NCBI GenBank assembly: GCA_023246995.1
Contig: JAHFHI010000120.1
Location: 1-5,224 of the forward strand
Source of the DNA: Candidatus Omnitrophota bacterium
GTDB lineage: Bacteria; Omnitrophota; Omnitrophia; Omnitrophales; Aquincolibacteriaceae
Length of the DNA: 5,224 nt
Direction of reading: 5' to 3'
This document shows, piece by piece, positions 1 through 5,224 of the stretch (positions are counted from its first letter, which is position 1; each line of letters opens with the position of its first letter). The notes under the pieces were generated by a model. That model saw nothing but the letters and a program-made list of their open reading frames with translations, was not told the origin of the DNA and ran no database searches. The translations under genes were made by a program, and so were the position numbers.

Positions 1-1
1 A

Positions 2-562
2 GAGCTGCTTGCTTTGGCGCGCCGCGCGCTCGATACTTTTGTCCGTGAGGGAAAAACCGCTGAACTTGAAACAGCCGATCCCTTTTCGAAGGAACCCCGG
101 GCGGTTTTTGTCACCCTGCGGAAAAACGGCGCGCTAAGGGGGTGCATCGGCAGAACGCTCCCCGGCGAGCCGCTTTATTTGGCGGTCCGCAACCGGACCG
201 TGGAGGCCGCTTCCAGGGACACGCGCTTTGAGCCGCTCCGCCCGGAGGAGCTTGGTGAAACGGATATCGAATTTTCTGTCTTGAGCTTGCCTGAAAAGGC
301 CGGCAGTCCATCGGCCATCACGCTCGGCAGGCACGGGGTCATGCTTTCAAAAGGCTCCCGCGGTGGGATTTTTCTTCCCAAGGTTGCCTCCGAGACAGGC
401 TGGAGCCGGGAAACTTTTTTAAGCGAGCTTTGTTCCCAAAAAGCCGGGCTTTCGCCCGATTGCTGGAAAGATCCCGGGACGGAGCTTTTTGTTTTTACGG
501 CCGAAGATTTTGGGGAAACGGATTTTATGCCGGGGCGTTCGGAGCGGGCAAGTAGCGGGTAA
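2..562 (+). CDS. AMMECR1-domain protein (AmmeMemoRadiSam system protein A type), 5'-partial
   Basis: This is the 3' part (186 codons plus TAA) of an AMMECR1-family gene. The family hallmark LRGCIG is encoded at 134-151, in the usual context of a VFVTLRKNGALRGCIG-like strand. It is followed by the other expected blocks: RNRTVEAASRDTRFEPL, an EFSVLS strand with a following LP, GGIFLPKVASETGW, FLSELCSQKAGL and a C-terminal LFVFTAEDF. A TTG at 14 could be read as a start, but the codons before it (Glu-Leu-Leu-Ala) continue the family's N-terminal helix (LLALARRAL), so the true start is probably just outside the window. AMMECR1 proteins are small and cytosolic; bacterial forms often occur with Memo-like and radical-SAM proteins as the AmmeMemoRadiSam set, whose chemistry is not well settled. 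Those partners are not in this window and could lie upstream. The last 38 bases overlap the end of the opposite-strand receiver gene. The family call is secure; the molecular role is not. Confidence 0.93.
   Translation, partial: ELLALARRALDTFVREGKTAELETADPFSKEPRAVFVTLRKNGALRGCIGRTLPGEPLYLAVRNRTVEAASRDTRFEPLRPEELGETDIEFSVLSLPEKAGSPSAITLGRHGVMLSKGSRGGIFLPKVASETGWSRETFLSELCSQKAGLSPDCWKDPGTELFVFTAEDFGETDFMPGRSERASSG
438..459 (-). terminator. Candidate intrinsic terminator of the leftward two-gene operon, antisense within the AMMECR1 gene
   Basis: Read on the minus strand, a stem CGGGC / GCCCG closes a GAAA tetraloop (stem arms at 454-458 and 445-449, extended by one T-G wobble pair at 459/444). 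It is followed by C and then five T residues at 442-438. It lies about 65 bases beyond the receiver gene's stop codon, where a terminator for that operon would be expected. The stem is short and the T tract is interrupted by GGG, so strength is uncertain. On the plus strand the same hairpin has no T run and should not stop the AMMECR1 transcript. Confidence 0.4.
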
Positions 563-908
563 CGGCCTCAAGCAGTTTCCCCATCTTGTCGGATTTGATG
601 AAATATTCCTTCAGACCTTCCATGTGAAACATATCCTGCATGAGATCCAGGGACGTGAGCGCGATTAATGGCAGGTCGCGGGTTTCCGGATCTTTTATGA
701 GCCGGCGAAAGAAAGCGTAACCGTCCATGCGTGGCATTTTGACGTCGAAGATGACAAGACCCGGCTGTTCGGCGGAGATCTTTTCAAGGCCTTCCTCGCC
801 GTCTCCGGCTTCAATCACGGTGTAGCCGAGTTTTTTGATTTCGCGGGCGATAAGCCCGGCAAAAACAGGATCATCATCGACGATCAGGATCTTACGGCTT
901 TTTTCCAT
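525..908 (-). CDS. Stand-alone response-regulator receiver protein (CheY/Spo0F/DivK type)
   Basis: A 127-residue single-domain receiver with no output domain. All canonical positions are present: acidic pair D11/D12 in KILIVDDDP, phospho-acceptor D55 in FDVKMPRMDG, switch threonine T85 in LIALTS, and lysine K105 in YFIKSD, where the usual following proline is serine; Y102 sits at the aromatic switch position. It is therefore expected to be phosphorylated on D55 and to act by protein binding or as a phosphorelay intermediate, in the cytosol. It is the second gene of a leftward operon; its ATG lies inside the end of the kinase-like gene (17-base overlap), preceded by a strong Shine-Dalgarno, so translational coupling is likely. 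The short tail (PAPNAPA) runs into the opposite-strand AMMECR1 gene. The domain is certain; target and partner are inferred only from adjacency. Confidence 0.95.
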   Translation of the reverse strand: MEKSRKILIVDDDPVFAGLIAREIKKLGYTVIEAGDGEEGLEKISAEQPGLVIFDVKMPRMDGYAFFRRLIKDPETRDLPLIALTSLDLMQDMFHMEGLKEYFIKSDKMGKLLEAVTRYLPAPNAPA

Positions 909-1617
909 CGGGCTCGGCTCCTCTTAGGTTCTGCGGATCAGGTGTTTTTGTGCTTTCCGGCAGGCGGGCGAGACTGAAGTGAAATTCGGAGCCTCGCATC
1001 GGACCCTCCGGTTCTAAAGTGGTGCCATGAAGTTTTAAAATATCTCTCGCGACCTGAAGGGCCAGGGAGGACGGGTCTGCCTCGGGCGGGTTGGGGCACG
1101 GATCCAAAACGCGGATTGCAATACGAACGGACCGCGGACCCTTATTTTCTTTAACCTCAAGGGCAAGAGCGCCGCCGCGCACGGCCAGTAATTTCCCGAG
1201 AATTTGGAAAAGACGGGCCATTTTAATTTTGTCGGCTTCCACCCAAAGCGGGGTGCCGGGGTCATAAAAATCAGCCCGGCAGTTTTTTTCAGAAAATTCT
1301 TCCTGAAGAGTCGCCGCTATCGCCGCAAGAAATTTTGAGATTTCAAAGGCGGACTTGTTCAAGGAAACGGTTCCCCGGTCAAAGGCCTCGGCTTCGAGTT
1401 TGAGCGTTAGAAATTCAAGAAGTCTTTCGGATTCTCCTTTGATGATGACAAGGAGTTCCCGGATCTCGGATTCCGGCGTCCGCCCCAAGTCCCCCGCCGC
1501 AATCTCCGCGGATTTTTGGATCGAGGCAAGCGGGCCCCGTAAATCATGAAATAGATTTCGGAGATATTGGAGATGTGCTTCTTCGGGGGAGAGCGGCTTT
1601 CGAAAGGTTTCGGGCAT
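892..1617 (-). CDS. Histidine-kinase-like protein with degenerate ATP-binding domain; possible ChpT/Spo0B-like phosphotransferase
   Basis: A 241-residue soluble protein with no membrane segment, sensor or PAS domain. Residues 15-75 form the dimerisation/phospho-acceptor helices, with the H-box FHDLRGPLASI (H24 is the expected phospho-histidine). Residues about 85-218 follow the layout of a kinase catalytic domain, from ADKIKMARLFQILGKLL through a LHG block at 196-198 to a final GSEFHFSL strand (209-216). The ATP site is eroded: the two N-box asparagines align with K142 and V146, DxGxG reads DPCPN from D172, and the G2-box GLGLA is SLALQ (184-188). Autophosphorylation therefore looks doubtful. 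ChpT and Spo0B, known phosphotransferases built on a kinase scaffold with a degenerate catalytic domain, are the natural comparison; this is inference by architecture. Residues 219-241 are a charged tail whose DNA carries the receiver's Shine-Dalgarno. The ATG at 1617 is the only usable start, since an in-frame stop lies nine codons upstream. The alternative is a divergent but active kinase. Confidence 0.85.
   Translation of the reverse strand: MPETFRKPLSPEEAHLQYLRNLFHDLRGPLASIQKSAEIAAGDLGRTPESEIRELLVIIKGESERLLEFLTLKLEAEAFDRGTVSLNKSAFEISKFLAAIAATLQEEFSEKNCRADFYDPGTPLWVEADKIKMARLFQILGKLLAVRGGALALEVKENKGPRSVRIAIRVLDPCPNPPEADPSSLALQVARDILKLHGTTLEPEGPMRGSEFHFSLARLPESTKTPDPQNLRGAEPDGKKP
918..925 (-). 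promoter_or_regulatory. Shine-Dalgarno of the receiver gene, inside the upstream kinase-like gene
   Basis: Minus-strand AAGAGGAG lies nine bases before the receiver ATG (906-908) and within the last codons of the kinase-like gene, whose stop is at 892-894. It fixes the receiver start and, with the 17-base overlap, suggests coupled translation. By contrast, the kinase-like gene itself has no clear Shine-Dalgarno. Confidence 0.75.
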
Positions 1618-1666
1618 TACAAAAAGATGCTTTGAGTTTTTTCAGCCTTTATTAAAAGAGGAGCGA

Positions 1667-1695
1667 TTTATAACAAAAGATAGCATTGATGGCGG
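1667..1695 (-). promoter_or_regulatory. Weak candidate promoter for the kinase-like/receiver operon
   Basis: Minus-strand TATAAA (1667-1672) is a good -10 match. Seventeen bases upstream lies CCGCCA (1690-1695), a poor -35 with only three matches to TTGACA. A transcript would begin near 1660, giving a leader of about 43 bases. Sigma specificity in this organism is unknown, so this is only a placement suggestion. Confidence 0.25.
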
Positions 1696-1753
1696 ATGAT
1701 TACAAACCCGGGTGGGGATTCCGTGAAGAGGCGATTTAAAGCCGGGCGATGCC

Positions 1754-1783
1754 TTGAAATGAGCTCCGGGGACCGACTAAACT
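1754..1783 (+). promoter_or_regulatory. Candidate sigma-70-like promoter for the large exported protein gene
   Basis: TTGAAA (1754-1759) matches the -35 consensus at five of six positions. After an 18-base spacer, TAAACT (1778-1783) matches the -10 at four of six. Transcription would start near 1790, leaving a leader of roughly 40 bases before the ATG at 1829. A perfect TATAAT at 1825-1830 overlaps the start codon and cannot serve this gene's ATG. Confidence 0.3.
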
Positions 1784-1810
1784 TTAAAAATAGACGTAAA
1801 ACCCGGACTC
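1761..1810. repeat. Imperfect inverted repeat flanking the candidate -10 region
   Basis: GAGCTCCGGG (1761-1770) and CCCGGACTC (1802-1810) can pair over nine base pairs with one bulged C at 1764, enclosing a 31-base loop. The loop contains the candidate -10 and start of transcription, so if the repeat is meaningful it fits a paired operator better than an RNA hairpin. CCGGG-type words are common in this GC-rich DNA, so chance is a real possibility. Confidence 0.3.
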
Positions 1811-1828
1811 TATGGATGGATATATATA

Positions 1829-4800
1829 ATGAAACGAAAAAATAAACTGACGGCAGTTTTTGCGCTCTTTTTTCACTGCTTAAGCAGCGCGGTGCTTCCG
1901 CCCGCCGGGGCTGCGCCTGTTTTGCCGGGGCCAAGCGAAGTAGATCTCCCGGGAAGCGCGTTTCAACTGACGATTCCTCCGGAACTAGGAACAATCCAGA
2001 CCCTTGAGTCCGGCGGGAGCGGGCCCTCGCTTATTCACATTCAGACCGCGCACGGGAACTATGAAGCGCAGAAAAAAATTCAGGAGATCCTCCACGACTT
2101 AAAACGCCGTTACGGCTACAAGACGATTCTGGTGGAGGGAAGCCCGTTTCCCCTGAAGCCCGATCTCCTGCGCTTTTTTCCCGAAAATCCCGCTCTCACC
2201 CGCGAGGTCGCCGACGGCCTGGCGCGCAAGGCCTGGCTCAAAGGCCCGGAGCTTTTTTTGATCGAAGAACCCGGGGCCTCGGCCGTGGGGATTGAAGACC
2301 TTGGAGCCTACCGCCGCAACGTTGCGTCATTCCGGCGCGTGATCCGGCAAAAGGATAAAGCCGCCGGGTTTCTTGCGGCCATGGAGTCCGACATCCGGAG
2401 GCTTACCGCGCCCCTCATGAATAAGGAGCTGCGTCATTTTCTTGACCGTCTCGCGGCTTTTGAGGCCGGGCATATGGAATTTTCGGACTGGCTTTTATTC
2501 GTGAAGAGCCATGCGACCAAGCGCCTTGACATCCGCCTGGAAGATCCGGCCGTCCAGATCGACTGGCCCATGCTTTTCAGGATGTTCGCGCTTCGGGGAA
2601 TCGAAAAGAAATTTGACGCGCAGATTTTTCTGCGCGAGAAAAAAGGATTTTTAAAAGCCGTGGCCGGCTTTCCCGGTTTCACGCAAATCGAGGAGCTCTT
2701 TAACCAAGGGCTCTCCGAGCACCAGCTTCCGGACCCTGAAACCGGCATCCTTTTCGAAAAACTTTTGGCCGCCATGGGACCGGCTTTTGGCTTGGAGAAA
2801 TGGCCCCAGTGCGCGCTTTTTATCGGGCATCTGATCCTTCAAAGCGAGCTTAAGGCCGAACGGCTGATGGAGGAAACCGATGCTTTGGCCGAACGCGCGG
2901 CCTTTAGCCTGGCCGGGACTGCCCAGGAAAAGGAACTCGTTTTACTTTTTAAAGATTACCGGCTTGTTCAAAAACTTTTCGCGCTTGAGCTCACGCCCAA
3001 GGACTACGCGCGAACGCTTGAGCGCGGCGAAGCGTTGAAACCTTCACGGATTCTTGAACGGTTCAGCGCTCTGAACCGTGAAGGGCGCGTGCGCCGGAAG
3101 TCTTTTAAGGGCGTGCGGGCCGTCGAGCGCCTCTACGCGGCGGCTCTCCGATTTTATAAAGGGACCGAGGAGCGCGACCGAGCCATGCTCCGGCGCATCG
3201 AAGAGGCCATGCCCGGCGCGGGCGGGCGGGCGGTGGTCATCACCGGGGGATTTCACAGCGGTCCGTTTCACGAACATTTTCGGAAGCTTGGCTGGAATTA
3301 CGCGCTGGTTTCTCCCAAAATCCATACCGTCGAAGGCCGCGAAGCTTATCTTGAGACCATGCTGGGGAAGGCCACGCTAGAAAGCATTATGCGCGCCCTC
3401 ACGCACGAAGAAATCAAGCAGGCGTCCTTTGACCCCCTGCCGTTTGTCGCGGCGCTGGTTGCTGAAACCGCCAACCTGGCATCGTGGAAGAAACTGGAAG
3501 AGCTTAACACGCTCTTTGGGACAAGTCCCCAGATTACCCAATATGAACCCGCCTACGGCGCGATGCGTCTCGATTGGGCCAGGAGCCGCCGGGGTCAAAC
3601 CGGGATCCGGGTTTCTTTTGCCGCTCGCCCCGAAGCCTCGATTTTCCTGCCCGGCAGCGAAATCCTCGAAACGCGCCGGCGGTTGAGTTTTGACGGATCC
3701 GGCGCGGTTTTTGCTTCCGCCGCGAGAACGTCCGCGGCCGTCCCGGCGCCTCCGAAAGTTCGGTCGGAAGTAAGAGCGGGCGGACTTGAAATCCCGCAAG
3801 GAGCCCCGGCCAGATTTTTTCTTGAAGCGCTTGGGGTCGACACCCAAAAAGCTTTGGCCCAAACCCTGCGCGACGGATTTTCATTTCTGACTTTAGCGGA
3901 TTCCCTGGCGCTTGAACGTCTCTTTGGCCCCTGGTTTGAAAATCGCGGAATTCCCAAAGCGGAACGGCAAATAGAGAATGCCTGGGTCCTGCTTGAAGCG
4001 TCGCGCCCGAAGGCGCTGCTCGCCATCCTGCCCGGGGATCAGCTTGCTTACATGAATATCGAAGCCTATGGGGTGACAGACCCTTCAGCTCGCGGCAATC
4101 TTCCGCCCGAGGGTGATTTTTGGAAACGTTTTGAACCGCAAACCGGTTATTTCCTGGAGACGGTGGGGCAAGAAGGAAAGTACGATCTTTTGAATCTGTC
4201 CCGCGCGGGCGTTTCCGCCGGATGGGATTCCTTTATCTTGAGTCCGAAGGCATCCTTAAAGCTCCCCGTCTTTGCCGATGTTTTCCCGCCCTCGAATGTT
4301 TACGCCTCTGAAATGTTCCGCAGGGTTCGCGGCCGCATCCGAAACGGAGAGTCCATTCTTGATCTCGGGACCGGCAGCGGCAACCTGGCGGTGGCGATCG
4401 CCAAAACATTTAAAGAAGTTCAAGTGGACGCGGCTGACAGCGAACTTTGGGCGCGTAAAAACGCCGAGGCGAGCGCGGCCTTTCACGGCCTTGAAAATCG
4501 CATCCGGGTTTTTTCAAGCGACGGCCTGAAAGACCTTCCTCCGTCAAAAAGATATGCGCGGATTATTTTTGACGCGCCGGTGCCGGTTTTTGAATCCGAC
4601 CGCCTGAATTTTGATATCCGGACCGAGGACCCGCAGGGAAGGCTTCTGGAGTCGGTGTTCATGGACCTCGAGAGCCATCTCGCCCCGGGCGGGGTGCTCG
4701 ATATTCTTTTGCCCCAGCTCCCCGGAAAGTCAGGCGTTTTGACCATGCGCGGCAAGCATTTTTCTTTTCAGAGGATCGGCAAGCTTCTGGAGGGTTTGGG

Positions 4801-5224
4801 TATTTATGAGATCACTCCGCGAACCCCGGCCGCCGGGGAGATTCATCCCGTCAGGCGCTCCGAAGTCCGGATGCCGGAATCCGGAGCGGAAGCGGCAAGG
4901 CTGCTCGAAGGGGATGCTGAATACACACCCATTCAGGAATTTCTGAAGGTCTTGGAGCTTGAAAAAACAGAGATTGTCGAAACCCGGCCGCGTTCCGCCG
5001 AAGGATTTTTGGTCCGCACCGCCCGTATCGAGCCTCCGGCGCCCGAAGCGGACCGTTTCGCGGGTCCGGAGATTCTTTATCAGGAGCTGGGGCACGCCGA
5101 CCGCTTTGAGTTTGTTTATAACGCCCAAAACCGGCTTCTCGGGATTTTTCCGGTTTTGAGCCAGGGGGTGCGCAATCAAAACCTTCGTTACTTTGATCTT
5201 TCCCATCTCCATTTTGAACCTCCG
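1829..5224 (+). CDS. Very large exported multidomain protein: ChaN/TraB/erythromycin-esterase-like N-terminal domain plus PrmC-like methyltransferase domain, 3'-partial
   Basis: The frame is open for 1132 codons and leaves the window without a stop. The ATG at 1829 is the only good start: an in-frame TAA lies at 1778 and a signal peptide follows at once (KRKNK, then a hydrophobic stretch to AGA at 26-28, likely cleaved before A29). A weak GGATGGA (1814-1820) is the only ribosome site. Domains: (1) residues about 65-500 resemble the ChaN/TraB/erythromycin-esterase group, with IHIQTAHGNYEAQ (H70, H75, E79), ILVEG (E103), GIED (154-157) and a closing VVITGGFHSG strand (H476) leading to ALVSPKI; residues about 160-455 are a long charged, mainly helical insertion. 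(2) Residues 500-795 are unrecognised, with an Ala/Pro/Ser-rich linker near 622-655. (3) Residues about 795-960 look like a PrmC/HemK-type methyltransferase: PPSN at 820-823, motif I DLGTGSGN (845-852), acidic D870, D898, and DAPV (915-918) in place of NPPY. (4) Residues 985-1132 are unrecognised. Domain calls are by motif recognition; substrate and overall role are unknown. Confidence 0.85.
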   Translation, partial: MKRKNKLTAVFALFFHCLSSAVLPPAGAAPVLPGPSEVDLPGSAFQLTIPPELGTIQTLESGGSGPSLIHIQTAHGNYEAQKKIQEILHDLKRRYGYKTILVEGSPFPLKPDLLRFFPENPALTREVADGLARKAWLKGPELFLIEEPGASAVGIEDLGAYRRNVASFRRVIRQKDKAAGFLAAMESDIRRLTAPLMNKELRHFLDRLAAFEAGHMEFSDWLLFVKSHATKRLDIRLEDPAVQIDWPMLFRMFALRGIEKKFDAQIFLREKKGFLKAVAGFPGFTQIEELFNQGLSEHQLPDPETGILFEKLLAAMGPAFGLEKWPQCALFIGHLILQSELKAERLMEETDALAERAAFSLAGTAQEKELVLLFKDYRLVQKLFALELTPKDYARTLERGEALKPSRILERFSALNREGRVRRKSFKGVRAVERLYAAALRFYKGTEERDRAMLRRIEEAMPGAGGRAVVITGGFHSGPFHEHFRKLGWNYALVSPKIHTVEGREAYLETMLGKATLESIMRALTHEEIKQASFDPLPFVAALVAETANLASWKKLEELNTLFGTSPQITQYEPAYGAMRLDWARSRRGQTGIRVSFAARPEASIFLPGSEILETRRRLSFDGSGAVFASAARTSAAVPAPPKVRSEVRAGGLEIPQGAPARFFLEALGVDTQKALAQTLRDGFSFLTLADSLALERLFGPWFENRGIPKAERQIENAWVLLEASRPKALLAILPGDQLAYMNIEAYGVTDPSARGNLPPEGDFWKRFEPQTGYFLETVGQEGKYDLLNLSRAGVSAGWDSFILSPKASLKLPVFADVFPPSNVYASEMFRRVRGRIRNGESILDLGTGSGNLAVAIAKTFKEVQVDAADSELWARKNAEASAAFHGLENRIRVFSSDGLKDLPPSKRYARIIFDAPVPVFESDRLNFDIRTEDPQGRLLESVFMDLESHLAPGGVLDILLPQLPGKSGVLTMRGKHFSFQRIGKLLEGLGIYEITPRTPAAGEIHPVRRSEVRMPESGAEAARLLEGDAEYTPIQEFLKVLELEKTEIVETRPRSAEGFLVRTARIEPPAPEADRFAGPEILYQELGHADRFEFVYNAQNRLLGIFPVLSQGVRNQNLRYFDLSHLHFEPP
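3013..3084 (+). repeat. Cluster of short inverted repeats within the large coding sequence
   Basis: Three perfect pairings fall within 72 bases: AACGCTT (3013-3019) with AAGCGTT (3030-3036), loop 10; CGGTTCAG (3059-3066) with CTGAACCG (3071-3078), loop CGCT; and CCTTCACGG (3041-3049) with CCGTGAAGG (3076-3084). The last two share bases 3076-3078 and can compete. No T run follows, so this is not a terminator. It encodes part of the helical insertion of domain 1 and may be a chance result of codon choice. Confidence 0.5.

Larger units (their letters stand above)
1618..1828. other. Divergent intergenic region (promoters of the phosphorelay operon and of the large exported protein gene)
   Basis: These 211 bases separate two divergent genes and are visibly more AT-rich than the flanking coding DNA near their edges. 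I see no RNA gene, no convincing small gene and no repeat array. A 16-codon ATG-to-TAA frame at 1689-1739 has no suitably spaced ribosome site. There is an 8-base palindrome ACCCGGGT at 1706-1713 and the inverted repeat listed separately. Both flanking transcripts must start here unless they are driven from elsewhere. Confidence 0.7.

Noticed and set aside
14..562. TTG at 14 as the true start of the AMMECR1 gene
   Set aside because: The codons at 2-13 continue the conserved N-terminal helix in frame, so the gene most likely begins before the window.
1689..1739. 16-codon plus-strand mini-frame starting at ATG 1689
   Set aside because: The only purine-rich ribosome-like site (1656-1663) is about 25 bases upstream, too far, and there is no other coding evidence.
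1825..1830. Perfect TATAAT hexamer
   Set aside because: It overlaps the ATG at 1829-1831, so a transcript from it would start inside the gene; no internal in-frame start supports that use.
1871..1882. Cys17 in the leader as a possible lipoprotein lipobox
   Set aside because: The residues before it are FFH, which do not fit the small-residue lipobox; the AGA site at 26-28 is a better signal peptidase I site.
1668..1994. Minus-strand frame of 108 codons across the divergent region
   Set aside because: It overlaps the signal-peptide coding end of the large gene antisense, shows no recognisable motif and crosses the region needed for promoters.
2434..5212. Several minus-strand and alternative plus-strand frames of 60-160 codons within the large gene
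   Set aside because: They are shadows of the long frame: low-complexity Arg/Ser/Pro-rich translations with no family motifs, typical of GC-rich coding DNA.
1..5224. CRISPR array, insertion sequence, tRNA or rRNA
   Set aside because: No direct-repeat arrays, transposase motifs, terminal inverted repeats or recognisable RNA gene sequences were seen on either strand.

Overview
The window is GC-rich and gene-dense, with four protein-coding genes and one real gap of 211 bases. I suspect a member of an uncultivated lineage such as Omnitrophota. The reason is the very long, modular, signal-peptide-bearing reading frame on the right, whose N-terminal motifs resemble proteins I associate with that phylum. 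This is recollection of family style, not proof; no rRNA or marker gene is present.

Left part (2-562, +): the 3' part of an AMMECR1-domain gene ('AmmeMemoRadiSam system protein A' type), cut by the left window edge. Its end overlaps by 38 bases, tail to tail, the end of a leftward two-gene operon (1617 to 525, -). That operon encodes a small soluble histidine-kinase-like protein followed by a stand-alone response-regulator receiver. The genes overlap by 17 bases, and the receiver's Shine-Dalgarno lies inside the upstream gene. The kinase-like protein keeps a good phospho-histidine box, but its ATP-binding domain has lost the N-box asparagines and the glycines of the G1 and G2 boxes. It therefore looks more like a phosphotransferase in the style of ChpT or Spo0B than a kinase. 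The receiver has all phosphorylation residues. A likely intrinsic terminator for this operon lies antisense inside the AMMECR1 gene.

Middle (1618-1828): a divergent intergenic region that must hold the promoters of the leftward operon and of the large rightward gene. Only weak promoter-like sequences and an imperfect inverted repeat are visible.

Right part (1829-5224, +): one uninterrupted reading frame of 1132 codons that leaves the window without a stop. It has a signal peptide, then a domain resembling the ChaN/TraB/erythromycin-esterase group split by a long helical insertion. An unrecognised middle region with an Ala/Pro/Ser-rich linker follows, then a PrmC/HemK-like SAM-dependent methyltransferase domain whose NPPY motif is replaced by DAPV. 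The last part is an unrecognised region. A SAM-binding fold behind an export signal is the most unusual thing here. Nothing visible links this gene functionally to the phosphorelay pair or to the AMMECR1 gene beyond proximity.
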